Assembly (NCBI GenBank): GCA_015099395.1
Contig: AP024096.1
Location: 1,240,001 to 1,304,000 of the forward strand
Source: Ktedonobacteria bacterium brp13
Lineage (GTDB): Bacteria > Chloroflexota > Ktedonobacteria > Ktedonobacterales > Ktedonobacteraceae
DNA: 64,000 nt
Direction of reading: 5' to 3'
Within the stretch, counting starts at the first letter, position 1, and every line of letters starts with the position of its first letter. A program made the position numbers and the translations under genes. Positions 51,887-60,371 of this stretch are shown here, in pieces. Below the pieces are notes generated by a model, which had not been told where the DNA came from, made no database searches, and saw nothing but the letters and a program-made list of their open reading frames with translations.

Positions 51887-52156
51887 CAATACACAAAAAC
51901 GCACTTTGAAAAGGCGGTGCAACAGGAACTCTCTACTATCCTCTTAACCTGGCTTCAGCAAGGAAAAACTTCAGATGTAGGACAACACGTCCCTGTGGAA
52001 ATCACAGCAGAGGTCATGAGTTGGGCGATTTTCGGGGTGGCGATTCAATGGAGCCGCGGGGAAAGAAGCGTTCCAACGGAACAGATGGTCAACTTCGTGC
52101 TAGCCGTCTTGACCGCTGGTGTTGCAGGTGTAACACCAGGCCTCCTGCTTGAATAA
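51887..52156 (+). pseudogene. C-terminal remnant of a TetR-type regulator
   Basis: The frame after the TAG at 51884 encodes YTKTHFEKAVQQELSTILLT, then EVMSWAIFGVAIQWSRGE and MVNFVLAVLTAG, the helical effector domain of TetR-family regulators. The N-terminal DNA-binding half is missing and no start with a ribosome binding site is present, so it is a 5'-truncated gene. Confidence 0.6.
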
Positions 52157-52183
52157 AGTAGTACGTGTGTGGTCTGCAAAGTG

Positions 52184-53233
52184 TTACATGGACAGCGGAC
52201 TTTGGCGAGGAGGCGCACAGGAGTCTCGTATGACAAGACTTGTAGAAAGCTCTACATGATTAGAGATCAGTGGCTGCCCCTCGATAATCTGGAGGAGCAT
52301 ATTGGTTGCCATCTTACCCATCTCTGCCAGGGGTTGGCGCACCGTCGTGAGCGGCGGTGACATCTGGGCCGTGTACATAACGTCATCAAAACCAACGACA
52401 CTCATCGCATCCGGGATATGAATATGACGTTGATACAGTACTTGATAGACGCCGGTCGCCTGGGCATCATTACAGGTAAAGATAGCGGTTGGCGGCTCTG
52501 GCAGATCTAATAAGCGCCTGGTCTGCTCAACACCGTCCCCCAGCAGGTAGTTGCCTTCGCAGATAAGGGCAGGATCGACTGGTATACCCGCTTGCTCCAG
52601 CGCCTCACGATAGCCAGCCAGACGAGCCCGAAAGTTCATGAGATGGAGTGGACCAGTGATAATGGCAATACGCCTATGCCCGAGCGAGATCAGATATTCT
52701 GTTGCCGTATACCCACCATGCCAGATGGTTGAGCCGATCGTAGGAAAATCGGTCGTTGGCTCATCTCGATCGCCGATCGCCACAAAAGGAATAGTATGTT
52801 CTAATAAAGCCTTTGTAATCCCAATCCGTTCATAGGGGAGCAGCAGGAGTACCCCATCCGTGGATTGATCGAGGAGGCGACGTAACCAGAGGCGTTCGAC
52901 CTTTTCATTTTCGTTGGTGGTAAAGATCACAAGTCGATGACCACTTTCTTCGATTGCGCCTTGAATACCATGGAGAATTCCCAGATCATAGCCACCTTCC
53001 AGACGCATCAACGCAAGATCGATCAGGCCGCTCTGTCCCTTCCTTAAATGACGTGCCGCATGATTTTGCACATAGTCATTATCTTTGATGACCTGTTGAA
53101 TGCGTATCCGCATCTCGTCTCCCACACCGGGGCGGTTATTGAGCACTTTTGAGACGGTTGTTATTGAGACCCCCACCTCTTTGGCGATCTGAGCCATTGT
53201 GAGCCGCTTATTCTGCTTCGGTTCCATGGTCAT
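52184..53233 (-). CDS. LacI-family transcriptional regulator
   Basis: A 349-residue regulator. The helix-turn-helix MAQIAKEVGVSITTVSKVLN lies at about residues 13-32, followed by the hinge and a periplasmic-binding-protein-like sugar domain (GLIDLALMRLEGGYDLGILH, STIWHGGYTATEYLISLGHR, CNDAQATGVYQVL). The start ATG at 53233 has AGAGG six bases upstream. Two operator-like palindromes lie upstream (53248-53261 and 53431-53444). No sugar-metabolism gene adjoins, so its targets are itself or distant genes. Confidence 0.93.
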   Translation of the reverse strand: MTMEPKQNKRLTMAQIAKEVGVSITTVSKVLNNRPGVGDEMRIRIQQVIKDNDYVQNHAARHLRKGQSGLIDLALMRLEGGYDLGILHGIQGAIEESGHRLVIFTTNENEKVERLWLRRLLDQSTDGVLLLLPYERIGITKALLEHTIPFVAIGDRDEPTTDFPTIGSTIWHGGYTATEYLISLGHRRIAIITGPLHLMNFRARLAGYREALEQAGIPVDPALICEGNYLLGDGVEQTRRLLDLPEPPTAIFTCNDAQATGVYQVLYQRHIHIPDAMSVVGFDDVMYTAQMSPPLTTVRQPLAEMGKMATNMLLQIIEGQPLISNHVELSTSLVIRDSCAPPRQSPLSM

Positions 53234-53247
53234 AAAATACCTCTTTA

Positions 53248-53261
53248 GGTAAACGTTAACC
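53248..53261 (-). promoter_or_regulatory. LacI-type operator, promoter-proximal
   Basis: GGTAAACGTTAACC with central CG, a near-perfect palindrome 15 bp upstream of the lacI-type start codon. Typical position for autoregulation. Confidence 0.6.
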
Positions 53262-53430
53262 GTACTTTATCAGAGTAAGGATACCATGTTTTCCTCTTTT
53301 ACGTCAACGCGTTGCACTATCCTCTCACTTTTCAGCTTGAATTATATACCAAAAAACCGTATTAATCGAAAGAGCCGTTAAGCTATTGAAGAGGTCACTG
53401 TTATATGCTACCCTTATTTGTATAAGAGAA

Positions 53431-53444
53431 AGTTAACGTTAACT
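53431..53444. promoter_or_regulatory. LacI-type operator, distal
   Basis: AGTTAACGTTAACT, perfect 14-base palindrome with central CG and the same core as the proximal site. Spacing of 183 bp between centres would suit looping. Confidence 0.6.
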
Positions 53445-53518
53445 CTTAACTATGTGCTTGATCAACAGAGAGGACAGTTTATAGGTGGGGACATGCTCGA
53501 TACGTTTATACTATCTAC

Positions 53519-53790
53519 TTAGCTCGACTTTGTACATTTTTGGAAACAGCGGATCAGCATTGCCTCGCCAGCTTTGAGAAGGGTATTTGCAGGATCTAAA
53601 GCGGCTGTGTGCGTCAGTTTTTCAATCGGTCAACATCCCAACCAGAGGCTGATGTTGGAAAACCCCTGGCCAGAACGAACACCAGAAGACACAAAATAGG
53701 CAAAGGATGGCCTGGAAAGCCAACTGACATATTTTTCAGAGAGCAACATGTTCCCTCTCATTCACTCAAAAATGTACAAAGTCGAGCTTA
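53519..53790. mobile_element. Inverted-repeat element (MITE or decayed insertion sequence)
   Basis: Perfect 22-bp terminal inverted repeats: AGCTCGACTTTGTACATTTT (53521 onward) and its complement ending at 53788. The 224-bp interior has no intact gene; on the minus strand it reads in frame through AALDPANTLLKAGEAML to a stop in the end repeat. It ends 17 bp before the LLM gene stop codon. Confidence 0.75.
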
Positions 53791-53806
53791 TGCTTTGCGT
53801 TACGAC

Positions 53807-54745
53807 TTATGCGATAAACTCTTTGGCGAAGCGGCGCAGCGGCTCCAGATTTTTCGCACTTGGGAAGGGGAAGTCGATAATAAGCTCATGGACACCATTA
53901 GCTTCCAGCGTCGCGATACGCTCACGGATCGTCGTGGGACTGCCAACCAGAGACGTATCAGTGAGACCATTTTTCCTTGCTTCTGGTACCAGGGCCAGGG
54001 CCTCCTCATCGGTATCAGCGATAGAGCAGTATGTACCGGTTGTGACATGGATATCTGAGAAGTTGCGTCCGACGTTTTCACAATGCCCTTTAAGTACCTC
54101 AAGCTTGTGTTGTAGGGTCTTCAGATCGCCACCCACATTACAGGCATCGCCATATTGGGCGACCAACTTCAATGTGACTTTCTCACCACCACCACCGATT
54201 AGGATTGGAATATGTGGTTTCTGTACACCCTTTGGCTGATTGATCGCGCCACGGACCTGATAGTATTTGCCTTCAAAGACAGCCTCTTCCTGGGACCACA
54301 TGGCATGGATCACTTTCAGCGCTTCACGCAGCATGCGCAGGCGTTCAGGGGCATCGGGATACGGATAGCCATACGCTCTGTACTCATGTTCATACCAACC
54401 AGCGCCGATGCCGAAGTTTAAGCGACCGTGACTCAACACATCGAGTGTACTTGCCATCTTTGCCAGCAGTGCCGGATTACGATAGCCATTACAAAGCACA
54501 ATCTGCCCGATGCGAATATTTTTTGTATCACGAGCCAGCGCAGCCAGCATCATCATGCACTCAAACGTTATTTCCTGCGTTGGGGTAGGAACAGTGTGAA
54601 AGTGATCAACAACCCATGCTGAATCGTAACCGAGCTCATCACCAGTTGTGACAATGTTTGTCATCGCCTCATAGGCTTCAACAGGATCTTTGATATCCAC
54701 TAGACTCATCTTCCAACCATTTGGAATATCAATACCAAACTTCAT
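53807..54745 (-). CDS. LLM-class F420-dependent oxidoreductase
   Basis: A 312-residue luciferase-like protein. Features match the F420-dependent subgroup and the gene at 7538: TTGDELGYDSAWVVDHFH, TKNIRIGQIVLCNGYRNPAL, DVLSHGRLNFGIGAGWYEHE, PHIPILIGGGGEKVTLKLVA and CENVGRNFSDI. The ATG at 54745 starts MKFGIDIPNGWKM. It stands alone; the foldback element at 53519-53790 lies just beyond its 3' end. Substrate unknown. Confidence 0.9.
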   Translation of the reverse strand: MKFGIDIPNGWKMSLVDIKDPVEAYEAMTNIVTTGDELGYDSAWVVDHFHTVPTPTQEITFECMMMLAALARDTKNIRIGQIVLCNGYRNPALLAKMASTLDVLSHGRLNFGIGAGWYEHEYRAYGYPYPDAPERLRMLREALKVIHAMWSQEEAVFEGKYYQVRGAINQPKGVQKPHIPILIGGGGEKVTLKLVAQYGDACNVGGDLKTLQHKLEVLKGHCENVGRNFSDIHVTTGTYCSIADTDEEALALVPEARKNGLTDTSLVGSPTTIRERIATLEANGVHELIIDFPFPSAKNLEPLRRFAKEFIA

Positions 54746-55298
54746 ACAGAACCTCTTTCATTCAGTGTGTGTAAATATGTGTATGTTGTAAGTCAGTCAA
54801 ATGAAATGGTTAACAATCCTTTCTTTTGCCATGTCATGTGTTAACATATTTAAGCTTGTAACAACTGACCAGAGTAATTATATCTCATCCTGACAGAAAT
54901 GCTCAATAGTGGCATAGGTTTTCATCAGGGCTTCGCAAAAGTCATCGTACGATGCTTCACAATGAGCGTGGCGAATTGTTGTAGTTCAGTCTTATTCCTC
55001 CTACCTTCTCCAATAATGACCGACGTTTCAGTAATTCTACTCCCACCATCCTGGCAGAGCAAAGTACCTCCCATCTCTCTATTCTAATTCAGTCAACCTA
55101 CCGGCACAAAGCCTGTCAGGATCATTCATACGCAGCATCTACGCAACGTCGCAACCTCAATAAAGTAGAGACGGGTCTGGTTGTTGTTACTCTGGTGAAG
55201 ATCAGAACGTGTTGTGTGCAGAATGTATCGTTACCAGAATGAGGGAGATTGATAAAAGATGGCAACGGAGTGAATTACCATTGAAAGGAGACATCGGC
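54746..55298. other. Intergenic region, 550 bp
   Basis: No convincing gene; short frames only. It probably includes promoters of the divergent LLM and HdeD genes. Confidence 0.4.
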
Positions 55299-55910
55299 AT
55301 GTTTCAAGAGATGAACACAGTGTATTCGCGTGAGGTCGGCAGATACTGGTGGGCAGGAGTTGTACAGGGAGTCTTATTAATCATTTTAGGGCTCATTGCG
55401 CTCCTGTTGCCACGTATTGCTCTGGTTGCACTCATTTTTACTTTTGGTACCTTCGCTATTCTTGATGGCATCTTCGCAATCGTCGCTGCTGTGGGTCGGC
55501 GACACGTGAGCAAAGATTGGGGCTGGCGACTTGTACAAGGCATCCTGAGCTTGATCATTGGTATTATGGCGTTCGCATGGCCAGCCGAAACGGCACTGGT
55601 ATTACTGCTTTTTGTCGCTGCCTGGGCCATCGTCCATGGCATCACACAGATTGGTGGCAGCATAGCGTTACGAGGCATCGTTGGGCGACATATGGGTGTC
55701 CTTTTACTCTCAGGCATTCTATCAATCTTGTTTGGTCTGTTTCTCTTCACCGTTCCTGGTGTTGGCCTGCTAGCTATCCTTTGGACGTTGGGCATCTATG
55801 GCGTCGTCTGCGGTATACTCTTGATCATCCATTCATTTCAGATTCGCTCGTTGGCTGAACATGCAGAGCGGCCCAGTGAATATCGAGAGGGGGGAGCTGG
55901 AGCTATATAA
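55299..55910 (+). CDS. HdeD-family membrane protein
   Basis: A 203-residue protein with six hydrophobic segments, of the HdeD/DUF308 group: WWAGVVQGVLLIILGLIALL, ILDGIFAIVAAVGRR, GILSLIIGIMAFAWP and LLLSGILSILFGLFLF. The ATG at 55299 has AAAGGAG eight bases upstream; the longer frame from 55209 is not supported. HdeD proteins are linked to acid resistance in enterobacteria; function elsewhere is unclear. A GATA microsatellite follows at 55929-55952. Confidence 0.9.
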   Translation: MFQEMNTVYSREVGRYWWAGVVQGVLLIILGLIALLLPRIALVALIFTFGTFAILDGIFAIVAAVGRRHVSKDWGWRLVQGILSLIIGIMAFAWPAETALVLLLFVAAWAIVHGITQIGGSIALRGIVGRHMGVLLLSGILSILFGLFLFTVPGVGLLAILWTLGIYGVVCGILLIIHSFQIRSLAEHAERPSEYREGGAGAI

Positions 55911-55986
55911 GCGAACAGTTCCTAATAGTAGATAGATAGATAGATAGATAAGAGACCTCATTTAATAAACCTCATTCTAGCAATCT

Positions 55987-56014
55987 CAACCTGGTTCGAC
56001 ATTGAGCCAGGTTG
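55987..56014. terminator. Hairpin between HdeD and MFS genes
   Basis: CAACCTGG and CCAGGTTG around a 12-base loop between convergent genes; short stem, weak evidence. Confidence 0.4.
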
Positions 56015-56031
56015 GGAGCGTAAAGCAGGCG

Positions 56032-57486
56032 CTAGAAAATCGGCACCGGTGTTTCTGCGATCTCATCTCGTCTGCCACTTTCACGCTGCATAGTAGCAAG
56101 CGCATCTTTATCTTGTACTTTGAGTGCGATGACTACACCAATCAAAACCAGTACCGCCGCAACTGCGAACGCAACATGGTAGGCAGTCAGATCAGGTACG
56201 GCTGCACTCGTTGTCCCCGGGCGTGTGAGTCCGACAATGCTGAGCACAGTACTCATCACAGCGATCCCGAAGGCGATCCCTAATTGCCACTGGACATTAT
56301 ACATAGCGGTCGCACGACCCATCTCTGCTGACGTAATGCTCGCAAAGGCGGCTGTCTGCATCGACAAAAACATATATGCCATCCCTGCGCCTGTCAAAAA
56401 GATGACGATGCGCATAAACCACAGACTGGTAGTATCCCCCATGAAGCACAGTATGCAGATCATAATCGCTACCCAGAGTAGTCCACCGATTGTCAAGCGA
56501 CGTGGTCCTATACGCGGATAGAGCCGGGCGACAAGCTGCATTGAGAGGACCACACCGATAGATTCGGGAAAGGTTGTCAGGCCAGAAACAAGTGCCGAGA
56601 CACCACGCCCCTCCTGTAAGTAGAGTGGTGCCACAAAAAGTACGCCAAGAAAGCCAGCCGCCCCGAATAAAGAGACCAGGTTGCAGGTGCGAAAGATACG
56701 ATTGCTAAACAATTTTAGATCAACCATTGGTTCGTGTGTGTGCAGTTCCACAATCACAAAAATGACCAGCAAAAGCACACCTACAATGATACTTCCCAAT
56801 ATACCAGGTGTGAGCCAGCCGAACGATGATCCTTCACTCAATGCGTACATTGTCAGTGCCAGACCGACGCCAGCCAGTACAAAACCCGGCAAATCAAAAC
56901 GGCCCGCCTGTGGCTCTTTATATTCCTGCAGGAAGATCAGGCCAAAGATACAGGCTGCTATCCCGACGGGCACATTCACATAGAAAATCCAGCGCCACGA
57001 TAATTGATCTACAAAGAAACCACCAATAACCGGTCCAGTCGCCGGCGCAATAACCGTCGGTATCATAAGGATACTTGACAGGCGAACGCGCTCGGATGGT
57101 GGAAATGTGCGATACAAAATGGCCGTTCCTACCGGTATAAGGGCCCCACCAGCCAATCCCTGCAACGCACGAAAGAACACGAGTGCCTCAATGTTCCAGG
57201 CCAGGCCACAGAGCGCTGACGCCAGGCTGAAGAGCGACAGTACCGACAGAAAAACTCGTTTTGTCCCCCAACGATCACCCATCCATCCAGATACAGGAAT
57301 AATTACAGATAAACTCACAAGATACGCCACTACCACAATATCAATTGAAGTACCAGTCATATGAAATTGCTGACTGAGCGAAGGCAAGGCAACATTGACG
57401 ATTGTGCCGTCCATAATACTAATAAACATCGCTGCAATGAAAATAATACTGGTACTTACCTTCGGTGAAATAGAAAAACGATGCAT
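56032..57486 (-). CDS. DHA2-family MFS drug exporter (EmrB/QacA type)
   Basis: A 484-residue transporter with about 14 membrane helices. Motif D1-type LDGTIVNVALP is represented by IMDGTIVNVALPSLS in the first helix; GWMGDRWGTKRVFLSVLSLF is the loop 2-3 motif; RALQGLAGGALIPVG and PAIGPVIGG-type (PATGPVIGGFFVDQLSWRWI) are DHA2 markers. The ATG at 57486 has GGGAG eight bases upstream and is preferred to the in-frame GTG at 57495. A decayed paralogue lies at 44142-44416. It probably exports drugs or other amphipathic compounds with protons. Confidence 0.9.
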   Translation of the reverse strand: MHRFSISPKVSTSIIFIAAMFISIMDGTIVNVALPSLSQQFHMTGTSIDIVVVAYLVSLSVIIPVSGWMGDRWGTKRVFLSVLSLFSLASALCGLAWNIEALVFFRALQGLAGGALIPVGTAILYRTFPPSERVRLSSILMIPTVIAPATGPVIGGFFVDQLSWRWIFYVNVPVGIAACIFGLIFLQEYKEPQAGRFDLPGFVLAGVGLALTMYALSEGSSFGWLTPGILGSIIVGVLLLVIFVIVELHTHEPMVDLKLFSNRIFRTCNLVSLFGAAGFLGVLFVAPLYLQEGRGVSALVSGLTTFPESIGVVLSMQLVARLYPRIGPRRLTIGGLLWVAIMICILCFMGDTTSLWFMRIVIFLTGAGMAYMFLSMQTAAFASITSAEMGRATAMYNVQWQLGIAFGIAVMSTVLSIVGLTRPGTTSAAVPDLTAYHVAFAVAAVLVLIGVVIALKVQDKDALATMQRESGRRDEIAETPVPIF

Positions 57487-57738
57487 GAAACACACTCCCT
57501 AACCAAATATAAACACACATCAATTTGAACAAAAAAATAACGCACGTCGTGTGGTTTTCTTGAATAGCCCTACCAATCTAGTAATCTAGCTACTTTTAGT
57601 ATGTCATATCTGCTTGCTTGCTGTGAACTCTGAGAGGATCGTGATCGGAAGCTGTGTTATTGACGCTTTAACTGAACTACCAGGCAACGCTAATAGATGG
57701 GGATGTGTAGATGTATGGGAAGAGCTTTGTGCCTCTTC

Positions 57739-58023
57739 TCATCTCTCTTCAGTGAGAGGAAGACCGCGTAACTGTGTCAGGCACTCATCGTACAACTCGA
57801 GATCTTTGCGCAATTCGATACGTAACTCGATGCTCTCGGTAGTCTGTACCTCTCTGAGCTTATTTCTATGCAGAGTGCGTACCGCCGATTTGATAGTAGC
57901 AACGTTCTCCGTCTCTTTGAGTAGCGTCAGGAGATTGTCCAGAGCTTTGAGGTAAGCTTCACCTTCTGCGGTTTTGCGCTGTTTCTTCTCCTCAAAATAA
58001 GCAATGATATCTTGTTTATTCAT
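57739..58023 (-). CDS. Small charged helical protein of unknown function
   Basis: A 94-residue protein, almost wholly charged and helical (MNKQDIIAYFEEKKQRKTAE, LKALDNLLTLLKETENVATI, IELRIELRKDLELYDECLTQ), likely a helical bundle or coiled coil. No family recognised. The start is ATG at 58023 or an in-frame GTG at 58050 that has GGAGG close by but inside the frame. It stands between the divergent MFS and methyltransferase genes. Confidence 0.6.
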   Translation of the reverse strand: MNKQDIIAYFEEKKQRKTAEGEAYLKALDNLLTLLKETENVATIKSAVRTLHRNKLREVQTTESIELRIELRKDLELYDECLTQLRGLPLTEER

Positions 58024-58122
58024 ATATGTAGCTTTTTTGTGTCCTCCCACTCTGTTTTGTTATCAGTATAGCATATGCTACGGCTGTGTATGTGCTCTTT
58101 TCGCCGTCATCACAGAATTCGC

Positions 58123-58153
58123 TTGACTCTCATGTAAGGTGAGGGTGTAAGCT
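58123..58153 (+). promoter_or_regulatory. MerR-type promoter and operator of the methyltransferase-merR operon
   Basis: TTGACT (58123-58128) and TAAGCT (58148-58153) are separated by 19 bp, the overlong spacer typical of MerR-controlled promoters. A dyad ACTCTCA/TGAGGGT (58126-58132 and 58140-58146, one mismatch) fills the spacer. It lies about 60 bp before the start codon. Confidence 0.75.
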
Positions 58154-58211
58154 CTCTCTAGAGCCTTTTACTACTGCAATAAAAGCAAGAGAGAAAGAAA
58201 GAGGAATAACA

Positions 58212-59024
58212 ATGAAAAAATCTACTGATGACGTGACACAATTTCACTCGGTTGATCAGGCAAAGAATCCTACTTCGTTCGTTCAATTTATGGATACATC
58301 GCACGCACAGCAGACTGCGCAGAGCTACAGGCAAGAGATGATGGAGCAACTCGCTCTGAAGGATGGAGCAACGATCCTGGATGTTGGCTGTGGCACCGGC
58401 CAGGATACTCAGGATCTGGCGCACGCTGTTGGACCACATGGCCGCGTAGTTGGTATTGATTCCAGTGAGACCATGCTTCAAGAGGCCCGTGCTCGTGTTG
58501 CTGGCATGCAGATCCCGCTAGAATATGTGCTGGCCGATGCCACACAGTTGCCATTTGCGGATGCGAGCTTTGATGGATGTCAGGCTTCACGTGTCTTCGG
58601 ACACTTGCGCGAACCAGCGCAAGCGTTGGCTGAAATGGTGCGGGTCGCGCGACCGGGGGCGAGAATCGTGCTTGCCGACGGCGATCTGGACCTGACCGTT
58701 GTCGATATACCCGACCGCTCTCTCGCCCGCAAGATAGTTCACGCCGCGTGTGATCAGATGGTGCAGGGATGGATGGGTCGGCAAATGCCCCGACTCTTCA
58801 AGCAGGCAGGGCTGATCGATATCAGAGTAGAGGGACGCCTGATGCCACTCGACTATACCTTTTTTCAGATAGCCTTTAGCGGTATCTTGCAAGGTGCCCG
58901 GACAGCAGGTGCTGTTTCAGCAGAGGAACTTACGCGTTTCTGGAACGCCCTGGAGCAAGCCGAACAAGAACAGCACTTTTTCGCCAGAGTAGGTGGCTTC
59001 GTCGTAAGCGGAAGGAAGGGATGA
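58212..59024 (+). CDS. SAM-dependent methyltransferase, MerR-operon partner
   Basis: A 270-residue class I methyltransferase with motif I LDVGCGTGQDTQDL, GIDSSETMLQEAR, LADATQLPFADASFDG and MVRVARPGARIVLADGDLD; the C-terminal half (YTFFQIAFSGILQGARTAGA) is a substrate cap typical of UbiE/Coq5-like small-molecule methyltransferases. Its stop overlaps the merR start as ATGA. Production under a MerR promoter suggests it detoxifies or modifies the compound sensed. Substrate unknown. Confidence 0.88.
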   Translation: MKKSTDDVTQFHSVDQAKNPTSFVQFMDTSHAQQTAQSYRQEMMEQLALKDGATILDVGCGTGQDTQDLAHAVGPHGRVVGIDSSETMLQEARARVAGMQIPLEYVLADATQLPFADASFDGCQASRVFGHLREPAQALAEMVRVARPGARIVLADGDLDLTVVDIPDRSLARKIVHAACDQMVQGWMGRQMPRLFKQAGLIDIRVEGRLMPLDYTFFQIAFSGILQGARTAGAVSAEELTRFWNALEQAEQEQHFFARVGGFVVSGRKG

Positions 59025-59887
59025 AGGAAGGGATGAGAGAACGTACCGTGCTCAAAATAGGTGAATTTGCGCGTGTGAATCAGGTCTCTATCGCGACACT
59101 TCGTCACTACGAGAAGTCGGGTCTGCTCAAACCGCTAGAGCTTGATCCAGCTACAGGCTATCGTTACTACTCGCTCGATCAACTTCCGCGCTTGAATCGG
59201 ATCTTAGCGCTGAAAGAGCTAGGGTTTTCCCTGGAACAGATTGCGCAACTGCTTGAAGGAGAACTCTCCTTTGAGCGGTTGCGAGGAATGTTCCAACTCA
59301 AACAGGCGCAAACGCAACAGATGATCGATGCAGAGCAGGCGCGTCTCACACGTATTGCAGCCAGGCTTAGCCAGATCGAGCAAGAGGGAAAAATGCCAGC
59401 ATACGAAGTACTCTTGAAAGGGGTTGACGCCCTACTCGTGGCCTCTATCCGTGGCATTGTGCCACTTCCACTTGCAGACGGCCTCGAACAGTCCTATGCA
59501 AAAATCGCTGCCTACCTGGACGAGCAGCGTGTGCAGCCTGGATCACCAGCTCTCTATCTATTGTACTCCCGCTCTGAGCAACATGATGATGGTCTGTATA
59601 TCGATGCAGAAGCCGCCATCCCGTTATCCATCGCCCTGGAAGGCAACGAACAGATTACCATCCAAACCCTACCCGGCGCATTAATGGCCTGCACCATCCA
59701 TACGGGCGCTGATCTTTTTCTCGGTCAGGCATACGCAGCCCTCTACCGCTGGCTAAAAGACAGCGGCTATCAGGTAATCGGCCCACCCCGTCAGCTTCGT
59801 TTGCGCTACGGAGCGCACATAGACCCTACTCAATACGTCACCGAAGTACAATTTCCTGTAAAGAAAATGAGTGAAGGTGATCGATAG
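59021..59887 (+). CDS. MerR-family regulator with GyrI-like effector domain (BmrR-like)
   Basis: A 288-residue regulator. The MerR helix-turn-helix is LKIGEFARVNQVSIATLRHY ... KPLELDPATGYRYYS, followed by the coiled-coil dimer helix (LFQLKQAQTQQMIDAEQARL-type) and a C-terminal effector-binding domain (about residues 125-285) of the GyrI/BmrR fold, including LPLADGLEQSYAKIAAYLDE and LPGALMACTIHTGADLF. This is the drug-binding architecture of BmrR. The 4-bp overlap with the methyltransferase shows coupled translation; the operator upstream is at 58123-58153. Confidence 0.92.
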   Translation: MKEGMRERTVLKIGEFARVNQVSIATLRHYEKSGLLKPLELDPATGYRYYSLDQLPRLNRILALKELGFSLEQIAQLLEGELSFERLRGMFQLKQAQTQQMIDAEQARLTRIAARLSQIEQEGKMPAYEVLLKGVDALLVASIRGIVPLPLADGLEQSYAKIAAYLDEQRVQPGSPALYLLYSRSEQHDDGLYIDAEAAIPLSIALEGNEQITIQTLPGALMACTIHTGADLFLGQAYAALYRWLKDSGYQVIGPPRQLRLRYGAHIDPTQYVTEVQFPVKKMSEGDR

Positions 59888-59907
59888 ATACGGCAGAGGC
59901 AATGAAA

Positions 59908-59942
59908 GCTACAGAGGTAATGACGGAAAACACCTCTGTAGC
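59908..59942 (+). terminator. Terminator of the methyltransferase-merR operon
   Basis: GCTACAGAGGT (59908-59918) and ACCTCTGTAGC (59932-59942), perfect 11-bp stem, followed by TTGTAATATTTTC. Confidence 0.75.
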
Positions 59943-59976
59943 TTGTAATATTTTCATCTTCCATTACTCAAAATAT

Positions 59977-60276
59977 CACTATCGCCTGTAAAGTACGCTT
60001 AAACTCTTGTCCCCCTCTTTGAGGGGGGAGATAGCTTTAGCTATCGGGGGGAGCTATCCTTCACTTCTGCTCTAGATGACTCTTCTACGCCAACCATCTC
60101 CCGTTCGGACGTGGATTTCGTCATCAAGAATGACAGACTAGGAAGGCAAGCGTGATAGAGAGCGTTTAATTCGAGATTATAACGTTATCCGAACATTTAC
60201 TCCCCCCGATAGCTAAAGCTATCTCCCCCCTCAAAGAGGGGGACAAGGGCTTAAGTGAACTATACAGGCAATAGTG
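59977..60276. mobile_element. Foldback/MITE-like element d, full length
   Basis: The core (60007-60246) has 47-bp near-perfect terminal inverted repeats: TTGTCCCCCTCTTTGAGGGG plus the hairpin GATAGCTTTAGCTATC, and the complementary right end. The pairing continues imperfectly to CACTATCGCCTGTA (59977-59990) and TACAGGCAATAGTG (60263-60276). The interior has no gene and is the reverse complement of element b near 24.6 kb. Confidence 0.85.
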
Positions 60277-60371
60277 AACGTTATTGGCAAGTGACAGGAT
60301 GCATTCGTCATGGCGTCCCACCTGTCTCCATCGGCCTGAGATGGGGTTTCATTACATATCCCACCAAAAAG
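60277..60371 (+). repeat. 105-bp module, copy 3 (inverted relative to copies 1 and 2)
   Basis: From AACGTTATTGGCAAGTGACA through GGCCTGAGATGGGG to CATATCCCACC. Same module as at 24000-24116 and 24324-24450, again directly beside a foldback element. Confidence 0.75.

Larger units (their letters stand above)
53234..53518. other. Regulatory gap upstream of lacI-type gene
   Basis: No gene seen. It carries two LacI-type palindromes and then an inserted inverted-repeat element at 53519-53790. Confidence 0.5.

Noticed and set aside
53807..54102. Plus-strand frames over the end of the LLM gene (53609-54239)
   Set aside because: Antisense shadows of a well-conserved reverse-strand gene.
55929..55952. 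GATA tetranucleotide microsatellite
   Set aside because: Five units between genes with no sign of a regulatory role; recorded only as a simple repeat.
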